Below, one piece after another: positions 54,806 to 63,248 of a stretch of DNA of 64,000 nt. Source of the stretch: RGIG7213 sp045544195 (GTDB lineage: Bacteria > Bacillota > Clostridia > Oscillospirales > CAG-272); the NCBI GenBank assembly GCA_045544195.1, contig JAZPYO010000034.1, forward strand, positions 124,001 through 188,000, read 5' to 3'. Position numbers and translations under genes: made by a program. Below the pieces are notes generated by a model that saw nothing but the letters and a program-made list of their open reading frames with translations, was not told the origin of the DNA and did no database searches. Each line of letters starts with the position of its first letter. Within the stretch, counting starts at the first letter, position 1.

Positions 54806-55924
54806 ATGAAATTTATTAAAAAGCCTTACGTTTACTGCATCGTATATACTATTATCATTGCTCTTTTATCTGCATTTGTGCTTCTGGATACATTTGTCAT
54901 TCCGAGAAAGTACGATGATGCTGACAGCAAGGACTTTATGACTGCTGACAATACGTTTTCCTTCGGCACATCAAGACCCATAGAAGATACGGTCATCGGT
55001 GACACCGTTACTCAAACGGAAAGTGATGTCTTTACAAGCGTTGCTCATACAAGCTCTGAAATAAAAACCGATTTTGAAAGCAATGCAGCGCCTCCCGAAG
55101 ATACCGACACTGCCGCTTCAGATCAGTCAACAGAGCCTATTGTAACGGCTCCGCCCGAAACAGATCCTCCCGAGCCGCAGTTCCCTGTTATCAAGGCTGA
55201 GACATATCAGGATGACAATATTAAAATTACCTTCCAAACCGTCAGATACTGCGATACCGATGTGCATTTCGCACATGTGGAAATTTCATCTGCCGAATAT
55301 TTCAAAACTGCACTTGCTAAGGATTCATTCGGAACGAATATCAGAGAAAAGACATCATCTATGGCAAAGCGTAAAGGTGCAATTCTTGCAATAAACGGAG
55401 ATTATTACGGAGCTAACAAAAAAGGCTACGTTATCAAAAACGGTACATTATACCGTGATTCCATACGTTCTGACGATGAAAGTGACGATCTGATAGTAAA
55501 ATATGACGGATCATTTGAAATAATAAACGAGAATAACGTTTCTGCTAAGGAGCTTCTTTCTCAGGGTGTATATCAGCTTTTCGGTTTCGGACCTACTCTT
55601 GTATATAACGGCGATATAAAGGTGCGTGCCGGAGATGAAGTATCCGTTGCTACATCCAGCAACCCGAGAACTGCCATAGGAATAGTAGACAGCCTTCATT
55701 ACGTTTTTCTCGTTTCAGACGGAAGAACGTCAAACAACAAGGGGCTTTCCCTTCTTCAACTTGCTGAATTTATGCATTCACAGGGATGCACAACAGCATA
55801 TAATCTCGACGGTGGCGGCTCGTCAACTATGTATTTCAACGGAGAGATCGTGAACAATCCGGTAGCATCCGGAAGCAAAACTTCAGAAAGATTGGTAAGT
55901 GACATTGTTTACATCGGTTACTGA
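54806..55924 (+). CDS. Membrane-anchored phosphodiester glycosidase (NAGPA-like) domain protein
   Basis: This 372-residue protein has one N-terminal membrane helix (~9-30), a Thr/Glu/Pro-rich linker (~60-135) and a C-terminal NAGPA (phosphodiester glycosidase) domain with KGAILAINGDYYGANKKGYV, FGFGPTLVYNGD, NPRTAIGIVDSLHYVFLVSDGR and YNLDGGGSSTMYFNG. The domain hydrolyses N-acetylglucosamine-phosphodiester bonds in lysosomal uncovering enzyme. In Firmicutes it is often linked to cell-wall or exopolysaccharide turnover. The ribosome binding site is AAGGAA. The 3' end overlaps the next gene by 26 bp. Confidence 0.9.
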   Translation: MKFIKKPYVYCIVYTIIIALLSAFVLLDTFVIPRKYDDADSKDFMTADNTFSFGTSRPIEDTVIGDTVTQTESDVFTSVAHTSSEIKTDFESNAAPPEDTDTAASDQSTEPIVTAPPETDPPEPQFPVIKAETYQDDNIKITFQTVRYCDTDVHFAHVEISSAEYFKTALAKDSFGTNIREKTSSMAKRKGAILAINGDYYGANKKGYVIKNGTLYRDSIRSDDESDDLIVKYDGSFEIINENNVSAKELLSQGVYQLFGFGPTLVYNGDIKVRAGDEVSVATSSNPRTAIGIVDSLHYVFLVSDGRTSNNKGLSLLQLAEFMHSQGCTTAYNLDGGGSSTMYFNGEIVNNPVASGSKTSERLVSDIVYIGY

Positions 55925-56303
55925 TATTAATAAAAGGCGATATTTAAAGACGCTCATAAATTATGTTCTGATATCTGTATTATGTATAATATTCAATGCA
56001 GTATATACGCATTTCAGCTACGGAATGTTTTCATATCATATGCGTTTTATGTTTTTGTTTCCGCTTATCGGCGGTGCATTGCTTTGCGCGATCATCCTTT
56101 TACTCAAATTATATACAAGGGTAACAAGAGCTTCATTTAATCTCTGGAACAGCGGAATAGCAACATTCGTCGTCGGGTGTACCGTTCAAGGAATAATCAA
56201 TATTTCAGGAAGAAATACTGATTACGGAATGATATACTGGTGCTTAGGTGCTTTACTGCTGCTTTCCGGAATAATCGCACTGTTTGTAAAAAAGAATAAT
56301 TAA
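55899..56303 (+). CDS. Four-helix membrane protein of unknown function
   Basis: This 134-residue protein has about four hydrophobic segments (~18-38, 48-70, 83-105, 110-130) with short loops and a basic C-terminus (FVKKNN). I do not recognise the family. The GTG start at 55899 lies inside the glycosidase gene, and a start a few codons later is possible, so the pair is probably coupled in translation. The predicted gene ends at a bidirectional terminator. Confidence 0.7.
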   Translation: MTLFTSVTDINKRRYLKTLINYVLISVLCIIFNAVYTHFSYGMFSYHMRFMFLFPLIGGALLCAIILLLKLYTRVTRASFNLWNSGIATFVVGCTVQGIINISGRNTDYGMIYWCLGALLLLSGIIALFVKKNN

Positions 56304-56305
56304 AA

Positions 56306-56364
56306 AATATCTCCCCTTTCACCTGATCTTTGAATATTTCAGATAACTGTAAAGGGGAGATATT
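56306..56364. terminator. Bidirectional terminator between the membrane protein and the pseudo-pump operon
   Basis: AATATCTCCCCTTT (56306-56319) pairs with AAAGGGGAGATATT (56351-56364) across a 31-base loop; A-rich before and T-rich after. Confidence 0.8.
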
Positions 56365-59062
56365 ATTTATTTTTGATGCGTTTTTTATTTAAAAACAGTA
56401 CTTCACATATCTTTTTAAAATGCGGGAGCATATGTGATACCGCGAGTAATATCGGCGGTATAAATGCTGCAAAAAATAGCGAAAGACTGCTTATACCGAA
56501 TGATAAAAACGAGGAAATGCCCGGTATTAATATTGAGATCAGGAAAAGCTCCGTTATTGCCAAAGCAAATAACCACAGCAATCTTCCCATACTTTTAAAT
56601 GCATATTTCTTTCTGTGAGAATGTATAACAAATGCATAAACGAGCTGACACAAAATATACGCCATAAAGAAGCAACCGTCACCGTCAGACTGTCCTACGC
56701 CGTTTATAAAAATTATGCATCTTGTGACTACAAGCAGCAAGCATCCGTATACAGCAAGCATACCGTCATGAAGTAAAACTGATGATCTTTTCGATTTAAG
56801 CAAGGAAAAGCTGGTATTTTTATTCAAGAGCTTTTCATCGCTCTTGCTTGCGGAAATTGCAAATATTGAACACAAATCTACTATAAGACCGGAAAAAATA
56901 ACTTGCGCAGGCGTAAGAGATACTAAAGGCGTAAAGATCGACAGTAAAACCAGAATAAGCCGTGTAACAGATGATGTAAAGATATATCTTACGATATTTC
57001 CGCAATTATCATAAACAAGGTTAGCTGTTTTTATGGCTTCACACACAGCGTTTATACCGCTTTTTTTATTCTCCGCCGCTGATTGAATAATAGCATCGGC
57101 ACGAAGCTTTAACGCCTCATTTCCTGCGGCGGTCTGTGGGGTGGAATATACACCGCTGGTACGTTTTTTGCGTGTAATACTCGTTCCCGTTGAAAAGCTG
57201 ACTACTGAAGAGCCTACCGTAAGAGAAACGTCTGTAAGGGTACTTCCGAGAATTCCTATCTGCTCTCCCGATTTCATCAATCTGTCAAGAATATATTTTT
57301 TCTGTTTACCGTCAAAGCCCTGAAAAAGTCGGTAATTTTTTAATTTGATATTTTGTAAGTTCAAATTTGAATTCACAAACTCATACGAGGTGATCATCTG
57401 GCTATGATCCTTAATTATGCCAAGCGCTTTTGCGAGATTTTCATTACGGCGTGATATATCATCGCAAAACAGTAACACCTTTATACCCGTGTCTGTAAGC
57501 ATTTTTACTGTTTCGGCACAACCGTCAACTATGGGCTCTCTCATAATCAAAAAGCCTTCAAAGCATAGCTCGCTTTGTGCATATACGATCTTTTTAAGAT
57601 CGCCGTAAATAGTTTGTTTGCTCGCTATTGCTACTACCTTGTATCCTTGTTTTTCATATTCCTCAGCCTTAAGGACATAATCGTATGCAATTTCGCTTTC
57701 AAGCTCTGTCTGTCCACTTGCATATCTGCGTTTAGTGCAGCGTCCAAGCACCTCTTCAACACCGCCGCGTAAAACGATCATAAGACCGTCAGACCCTAAA
57801 GTTAACGCTGTGTCAAGCGGAGAAAACTCACCTAACGGTAAAAAATCAATGACACTGTAATCGCGTTCACTTGATCTGTAGCATTCTGAAATAGCTTTTT
57901 CTTCCGACGAAAGCTCTTTTTTTCTTTCAACTGTTAATGAAGCGATCTGGCACAGATATTTCGTTTTTGAAAGCTCCTGTTTGCCGCTGTATTCTCTGCC
58001 GTTTACAAATATCTTTTCAAGAGCCATTTTTTCTTCGCAGACACCCGATGTTTTCGGAATAGCAAGACACGTCAGCTTGTTCATTCTGTCTATCGAAGAA
58101 ATATTTTTGAATATAACATCCTCGTTATAATCGCTTTTTTTATCGGGTGAGAAAAATATCCCGTATGCAACGGATATGTAAGCAAAGGCTATGAAAAATT
58201 CACTCATTGATGATGCGGCAAGCGCCAAAGACAAAACAAATCCGTCGGTCATTTGCTCACTCATTCCAAAGCACAATACACAACACAGCGATATAATAAA
58301 CACAAGCACAAGCATTGCAGAGCCGACAGTATGCGATAGCTTATTTGCCATATGCAATATTTCAAGATTATCAGCAGATGCGGGCTTGTTTGTAAGATTT
58401 CGCCTGCGAGCAACAGTGTTTTCTCCCGTTTCGCATGCCACCATTACTGCCTCGCCTTTAAAAATAATGCTTGCAGCAAACAGCATATTTTTTTGATAAT
58501 TCACGGGTAACGACGGATCGTAAGAAATAAATTCCTCGTCCTTTTCTCCGTTTCCTCCGCTTATATTCATCTCAAGAACCTTGAAATTGTCGAGGTGCAA
58601 AATTCTTCCGTCGCACGGAACTATGTCGCCCTCTCTCAAAAGAACGATATCACCGGGTACTATCGCCTTTTGATTGATACGATATATCTTGCCGTCGCGG
58701 ATAACTCTGTTTTCAGGGTCAGCATATTTCTCGCTTTGAAGTATTATCATTTTCGATTTTCTGTATGCGATCGCAACGGCAATATAATTTATTGCCGCAA
58801 CGGCACATATAAAAAATGCACTGATGTCTTTTGAAACGAAATAGTATATTATGCTGACTAAAACAAGAAGAACAGTAACGCTTCCGAGCTTTGTTTTTTC
58901 TTTGCTTTTCTTGTCAGAGGCGGCGCGTGGGAATAACTCATTATAACGGTACTTTTTTAACCTGTTCTTCGCCTCTTTAGACGAAAGACCGTTTTCAAGA
59001 TCTGTTTTAAGCATCGTCTCAAGCTGGTTGAAATTATATTTATACCAACGCTCGTTATTCAT
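56363..59062 (-). CDS. P-type ATPase homologue lacking catalytic residues (pseudo-pump)
   Basis: This 899-residue protein has a clear P-type ATPase plan: cation-ATPase N-domain (ERWYKYNFNQLETMLKTDLE, LSSKEAKNRLKKYRYNEL), paired membrane helices, the actuator domain (VPGDIVLLREGDIVPCDGRI), the P/N domains and a six-helix C-terminus. Every catalytic signature is altered. The phosphorylation motif DKTGT reads PKTSG at 336-340 (Pro replaces the phosphorylated Asp), TGES reads SGGN (~168-171), KGAPE reads RGGVE, TGDN reads FCDDI, and GDGxND reads GSTLTD (~604-609). The frame is intact with no stop or shift, so the protein seems conserved as a non-pumping membrane protein. It is the last gene of the truA-cvpA-Clp operon, 28 bp after the Clp gene. 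Confidence 0.9.
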   Translation of the reverse strand: MNNERWYKYNFNQLETMLKTDLENGLSSKEAKNRLKKYRYNELFPRAASDKKSKEKTKLGSVTVLLVLVSIIYYFVSKDISAFFICAVAAINYIAVAIAYRKSKMIILQSEKYADPENRVIRDGKIYRINQKAIVPGDIVLLREGDIVPCDGRILHLDNFKVLEMNISGGNGEKDEEFISYDPSLPVNYQKNMLFAASIIFKGEAVMVACETGENTVARRRNLTNKPASADNLEILHMANKLSHTVGSAMLVLVFIISLCCVLCFGMSEQMTDGFVLSLALAASSMSEFFIAFAYISVAYGIFFSPDKKSDYNEDVIFKNISSIDRMNKLTCLAIPKTSGVCEEKMALEKIFVNGREYSGKQELSKTKYLCQIASLTVERKKELSSEEKAISECYRSSERDYSVIDFLPLGEFSPLDTALTLGSDGLMIVLRGGVEEVLGRCTKRRYASGQTELESEIAYDYVLKAEEYEKQGYKVVAIASKQTIYGDLKKIVYAQSELCFEGFLIMREPIVDGCAETVKMLTDTGIKVLLFCDDISRRNENLAKALGIIKDHSQMITSYEFVNSNLNLQNIKLKNYRLFQGFDGKQKKYILDRLMKSGEQIGILGSTLTDVSLTVGSSVVSFSTGTSITRKKRTSGVYSTPQTAAGNEALKLRADAIIQSAAENKKSGINAVCEAIKTANLVYDNCGNIVRYIFTSSVTRLILVLLSIFTPLVSLTPAQVIFSGLIVDLCSIFAISASKSDEKLLNKNTSFSLLKSKRSSVLLHDGMLAVYGCLLLVVTRCIIFINGVGQSDGDGCFFMAYILCQLVYAFVIHSHRKKYAFKSMGRLLWLFALAITELFLISILIPGISSFLSFGISSLSLFFAAFIPPILLAVSHMLPHFKKICEVLFLNKKRIKNK

Positions 59063-59090
59063 ATTGCCGCCTCCTTTCGTTCTTTTTTCT

Positions 59091-61391
59091 TTACTGTACT
59101 GTTACTGACAATTTGCCGTCTGAAACAGTGATATTCAACACCTTTATGTCAGTGTTATAGTTGTCGATTATGAGGTTTGCCGCCTCGTCTTCTATATTTT
59201 TCTCGATATATCGGCGCATATTTCTTGCGCCGTATTTTTCTGAATATGACTGTTCTGCTACGTAATTGCGTGCATCTGTAGTATATTTAAGCTCAATACC
59301 TCTGTCAGAAAGAGCCTTTGCAAGCTCTCCCAGCATTATATCAGCTATTTTCTTGAAATCTTCCCTTGTCAATGAATTAAACGTAATTATCTCATCGACA
59401 CGGTTAAGAAATTCAGGACGCAAAAAATCGGAAAGTGCTTTTTCTGTTTTTTCTTTTCCCGCTGCCGCTTGCTCCTTGCCAAAGCCTGCAGGAGCAGTTA
59501 CATAATTAGAGCCTGCATTCGTCGTCATAACGATTATTGTATTTTCAAAGTTTACTTCTCTACCCTGCGCATCGGTTATTCTTCCGTCATCGAGTATCTG
59601 GAGCATAATGTTCAATACATCAGGATGTCCTTTTTCTATCTCATCAAACAAAACAACAGAATAAGGACGGCGGCGTATCTTCTCTGTAAGCTGCCCTGCC
59701 TCATCATAACCTACGTATCCCGGAGGAGAGCCTATAAGTCGGGAAACGGAATGCTTTTCCATATATTCCGACATATCGACGCGTATGAGAGAATCAGGTG
59801 AGTCAAACATATCGGATGCAAGAGTTTTAACAAGCTCTGTTTTTCCGACACCCGTCGGACCTGCAAAAATAAACGATACGGGCTTTTTCTTGAACGATAC
59901 ACCCGATCTGTTTCGCTTTATAGCTCGTACAACGGCTGAAATCGCCTCTTCCTGACCGATTATTCTCGCACTTAATCTTTCCTTGAGCGAGCCTATTCTT
60001 GCAAATTCGTTTTCTGTGATATTGCCTGCGGGAATACCCGTCCATATCTCAATAACTCTTGCAAGATCTTCAATACAAAGTCTTACTTCTTCAGCGTTTT
60101 GCTTCAAGGCTTCAAGCTCACTTGACAGCTTTATCTCTTCGCCCTTTAACCGCACGAGCATTTCATATCTTTTGTTGAGCTGATCCTCTTCCTTCGGCAA
60201 TTCTGAGTTTTCGATAGACTCCCTTTGTGTCTTCGTTTCCTTTAAAGCATCAGACTTTTGTGCGATCTCACTCAGTATCGGCGTATTTATAGCAAGATGC
60301 GATGCCGCTTCATCAAGCAGATCTATCGCTTTATCAGGCAGAAATCTGTCAGTAATATATCTTTCGGAAAGAATTACCGTTCTGTATACTATCTCATCGG
60401 ATATTTTCAAGCCGTGGAACTGCTCGTAATACGTTTTTATACCCTTGAGAATATCAACCGTGTCTGATATAGAGGGCTCTGATACGATAACGGGCTGAAA
60501 TCTTCTTTCGAGTGCGGAATCCTTTTCGATATACTTTCTATACTCCGCAAGTGTTGTTGCGCCTATCACCTGTATTTCCGATCTTGATAAGGCGGGCTTT
60601 AAAATATTTGCGGCATTCATACTGCCCTCTGCATCGCCTGCTCCGACAAGATTATGCACCTCGTCAATTACAAGAATTATATTTCCGAGTGTTTTTACCT
60701 CGTCTATCAGCCCCTTCATTCTTCCTTCAAACTGTCCTCTGAATTGCGTGCCTGCGACAAGCGCCGTCAGGTCAAGGACATAGACTTCTTTATTTTGAAG
60801 CTTATAGGGAACTCTTTTTTCAGCTATACGTTGTGCAAGAGCCTCTGCTATCGCAGTTTTTCCGACACCCGGCTCACCTATGAGGCACGGATTATTCTTC
60901 TGCCTGCGGTTGAGTATCTGAATGACTCTTTCAAGCTCTCTGTCCCTGCCGATTATTCTGTCAAGCTCGCCTTTTTTTGCTTTTTCACTTAAGTTAAGGC
61001 AGTAATTTTCAAGATAGTTTCTTGCCTTTTCTTTTTTCTTTTCTTCCTTTGCGGATCGCTTTTTATCCTTGGAAGAACCGTCAGGATCAGATGCGCCCAT
61101 ACCGCCGAAGAGCTTTGCAAAATCTATTGCAGGAGCATTTGCGTTGTCAGTATCAGATGCCATAGCCGGCATATCCTCCGTCACATTTTCCATTATGCCT
61201 GCCATTTCGTCGTCCATACGGTCAAGGTCCTCATCGCTTATTCCCATTTTACCGAGAATATCGTCTACGGGCTTTATACCAAGCTCCTTGGCGCACTTAA
61301 GGCACAAGCCCTCATTTACTGTTTCTCCGTTTTCAAATTTAGTCATAAAAACGACAGCAATGCGTTTTTTACATTTAGAACAAAGTTGCAT
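59091..61391 (-). CDS. Clp ATPase (ClpC/ClpE-like) with McsA-like zinc finger
   Basis: This 766-residue AAA+ unfoldase has two ATPase modules: GEPGVGKTAIAEALAQRI with VIDEVHNLVGAGDAEGSMNA, and GPTGVGKTELVKTLASDMF with VVLFDEIEKGHPDVLNIMLQ. It starts with a four-cysteine zinc finger (C4, C7, C30, C33: LCSKCKKRIAVVFM, LCLKCAKEL) like that of ClpE and McsA in place of the two-repeat Clp-N domain, then a short acidic linker (~55-110). A helical middle domain (~390-460) fits ClpC/ClpE. It likely feeds ClpP or disaggregates proteins. The start follows AAAGAAAGG. Confidence 0.93.
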   Translation of the reverse strand: MQLCSKCKKRIAVVFMTKFENGETVNEGLCLKCAKELGIKPVDDILGKMGISDEDLDRMDDEMAGIMENVTEDMPAMASDTDNANAPAIDFAKLFGGMGASDPDGSSKDKKRSAKEEKKKEKARNYLENYCLNLSEKAKKGELDRIIGRDRELERVIQILNRRQKNNPCLIGEPGVGKTAIAEALAQRIAEKRVPYKLQNKEVYVLDLTALVAGTQFRGQFEGRMKGLIDEVKTLGNIILVIDEVHNLVGAGDAEGSMNAANILKPALSRSEIQVIGATTLAEYRKYIEKDSALERRFQPVIVSEPSISDTVDILKGIKTYYEQFHGLKISDEIVYRTVILSERYITDRFLPDKAIDLLDEAASHLAINTPILSEIAQKSDALKETKTQRESIENSELPKEEDQLNKRYEMLVRLKGEEIKLSSELEALKQNAEEVRLCIEDLARVIEIWTGIPAGNITENEFARIGSLKERLSARIIGQEEAISAVVRAIKRNRSGVSFKKKPVSFIFAGPTGVGKTELVKTLASDMFDSPDSLIRVDMSEYMEKHSVSRLIGSPPGYVGYDEAGQLTEKIRRRPYSVVLFDEIEKGHPDVLNIMLQILDDGRITDAQGREVNFENTIIVMTTNAGSNYVTAPAGFGKEQAAAGKEKTEKALSDFLRPEFLNRVDEIITFNSLTREDFKKIADIMLGELAKALSDRGIELKYTTDARNYVAEQSYSEKYGARNMRRYIEKNIEDEAANLIIDNYNTDIKVLNITVSDGKLSVTVQ

Positions 61392-61424
61392 TTATTTAAT
61401 AACCTTTCTTTAAGGGAAGTGTTT

Positions 61425-61943
61425 TCAAACTATAAGATCAAAAAGCCTGTTAAGAAGATTGAGCTTATGTATAACTGAGTATATCATCGAATTACTCAAA
61501 AGCTCATCTGTGAACAGCTCGGGGTTTATTTCAGCAAGCAAAGGATACCCATAGGTCAATATTGCCGAAAATACAAACGCATATAATATTCCCAAAACCG
61601 CGCCTATGATTATACCGAGAGACTTATTGGTAAAATTAAGAACGGGCAGCTTCGATATCAGGTCAAGAACATTTGCTATTATTGCTATTGCTATATGAGC
61701 TGCGGCATACAGTATAACAAACGATATTGCCAAAGCGACCGATGAAGATATTTCCTTCGGAGCATCGGTCAATATCTTATCAGCAAACATCAAGGATATC
61801 GGCTTTGCAAACAGGAACGCAACGATCACAGAAGCAAGATTTATCAAAAGCCCGAATACAGTTTTAATAAATCCATCCTTATAACCCTTGAATATAAATA
61901 TACCCAGAATAGCAACAAAGATAATATCGATTATATAATTCAT
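61425..61943 (-). CDS. CvpA-family membrane protein
   Basis: This 172-residue protein has four hydrophobic helices and the family pattern MNYIIDIIFVAILGIFIFKG followed by YKDGFIKTVFGLLINLASVI. CvpA proteins are needed for colicin V export in E. coli and for envelope integrity elsewhere. The mechanism is not known. It lies 17 bp after the DUF5711 gene and 33 bp before the Clp gene in the operon. Confidence 0.9.
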   Translation of the reverse strand: MNYIIDIIFVAILGIFIFKGYKDGFIKTVFGLLINLASVIVAFLFAKPISLMFADKILTDAPKEISSSVALAISFVILYAAAHIAIAIIANVLDLISKLPVLNFTNKSLGIIIGAVLGILYAFVFSAILTYGYPLLAEINPELFTDELLSNSMIYSVIHKLNLLNRLFDLIV

Positions 61944-61960
61944 TTTTTCCTCGCTTTAAA

Positions 61961-63244
61961 TCAGATAAATTCATTCTCTTCGATCGGATATGCACGGTTT
62001 TTACCCGCCGCAAGCAAAATTCCGTTTTCAGTCTGTAAAAGTCGGACTATAACGCTTTTATTGGCGTAAGCGCCTCTTTTTCCGTCCTTCAAAGATATTC
62101 TGGTGATATTATCATCGTATAAAACATATGCATATTCACCGTAAATATAAACATCTATCGGATGCGGCTCTATATCGAATGTTTGAAGCAGCTTTCCTTC
62201 CTGATCGAAAATACATAATGCGGTATCTTCGCCGAGCTTCGCTTTATCAAATACTGCCGCGGCGTACTTATCACACGCATACGTAATAATGCACTCGTCA
62301 AGACCGTACTTATGCTCACTCGCAGCAGGACCGTTTTCATCTGTAAATACGATCCTGTCAGTACAGAATACGACCTTTTTACCGTTTTCGAACATATGCA
62401 TATTAAGCCCCATAATATCTTCGCCATATTGAACCGTATTTATCTGCTCTTGTCTTATATTGCCGCTTATGCAGTAGCTTTGCATACTTCCGTTTTCTGC
62501 ACTTGCGGCAAGTATTTCAAATGAGCCGTCAGTATTCAATATTACATCGAATACATATTTATCATTCGTTTTCCATGTATATGCAGGCTTATAGCTTTTA
62601 TTGTATATTATAACGCAGCATCTGTAATCATCACTTCTTGTAACAATGGCAAATCTGCCGTCATCAGCCATATATGCATCAGAGATCGGATAGTCAAGCG
62701 TTTCGCTGTATAATACAGAAAATGAATTATATACAGAAAAATCGTACCCTGACATATCGTACACAAGAAAATAACTTTTCCCTGCGGATATTCTCGGCTT
62801 GACATAGCTTATATCGCTTTTTAATACGGGCTCGCCTGCCATATTAACGACCTCAACACTCTGTCTGCCAACGCTGACAAGATCGCTTTTAAACATTTCA
62901 AATGACAGCTCTGCGTCTTCTGTATAAGCTATATGACCAAATTGAGACGGTGAGTCAGGAAGCTCTATATTGAGATCCTTCATAAGATACTGAAAATTTT
63001 CAGCAGTTATATCATCGGAAAATGCAGTAAGCATACAAAGCACGAACACAACGAGAACGGTAAGGGTAAGAAACTTGAAAAAACGAATTCCATAGGATAT
63101 TTTTACGTAATACTCGTTTATCTGTTCTTCACCGTCATCGTATATATCAAGCTCAACACCGCCTGAGCGTAAGTCCCTGCGTTTTTCCTCGCCGTTAAGC
63201 TCAACTACGCCGTCGTCTGAAATTTCATTTCTATTTTTCTTCAA
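61961..63244 (-). CDS. DUF5711-family membrane-anchored beta-propeller-like protein
   Basis: This 427-residue protein has a basic and acidic cytoplasmic N-terminus of ~50 residues, one membrane helix (~53-73, FFKFLTLTVLVVFVLCMLTA) and a large outer domain of repeated beta strands, such as AYMADDGRFAIVTRSDDYRC and VFDVILNTDGSFEILAASAE, typical of propeller repeats. It resembles the DUF5711 family, of unknown function, found beside truA/cvpA genes in related Clostridia. The start is 4 bp after truA. Confidence 0.85.
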   Translation of the reverse strand: MKKNRNEISDDGVVELNGEEKRRDLRSGGVELDIYDDGEEQINEYYVKISYGIRFFKFLTLTVLVVFVLCMLTAFSDDITAENFQYLMKDLNIELPDSPSQFGHIAYTEDAELSFEMFKSDLVSVGRQSVEVVNMAGEPVLKSDISYVKPRISAGKSYFLVYDMSGYDFSVYNSFSVLYSETLDYPISDAYMADDGRFAIVTRSDDYRCCVIIYNKSYKPAYTWKTNDKYVFDVILNTDGSFEILAASAENGSMQSYCISGNIRQEQINTVQYGEDIMGLNMHMFENGKKVVFCTDRIVFTDENGPAASEHKYGLDECIITYACDKYAAAVFDKAKLGEDTALCIFDQEGKLLQTFDIEPHPIDVYIYGEYAYVLYDDNITRISLKDGKRGAYANKSVIVRLLQTENGILLAAGKNRAYPIEENEFI

Positions 63245-63248
63245 TTCA

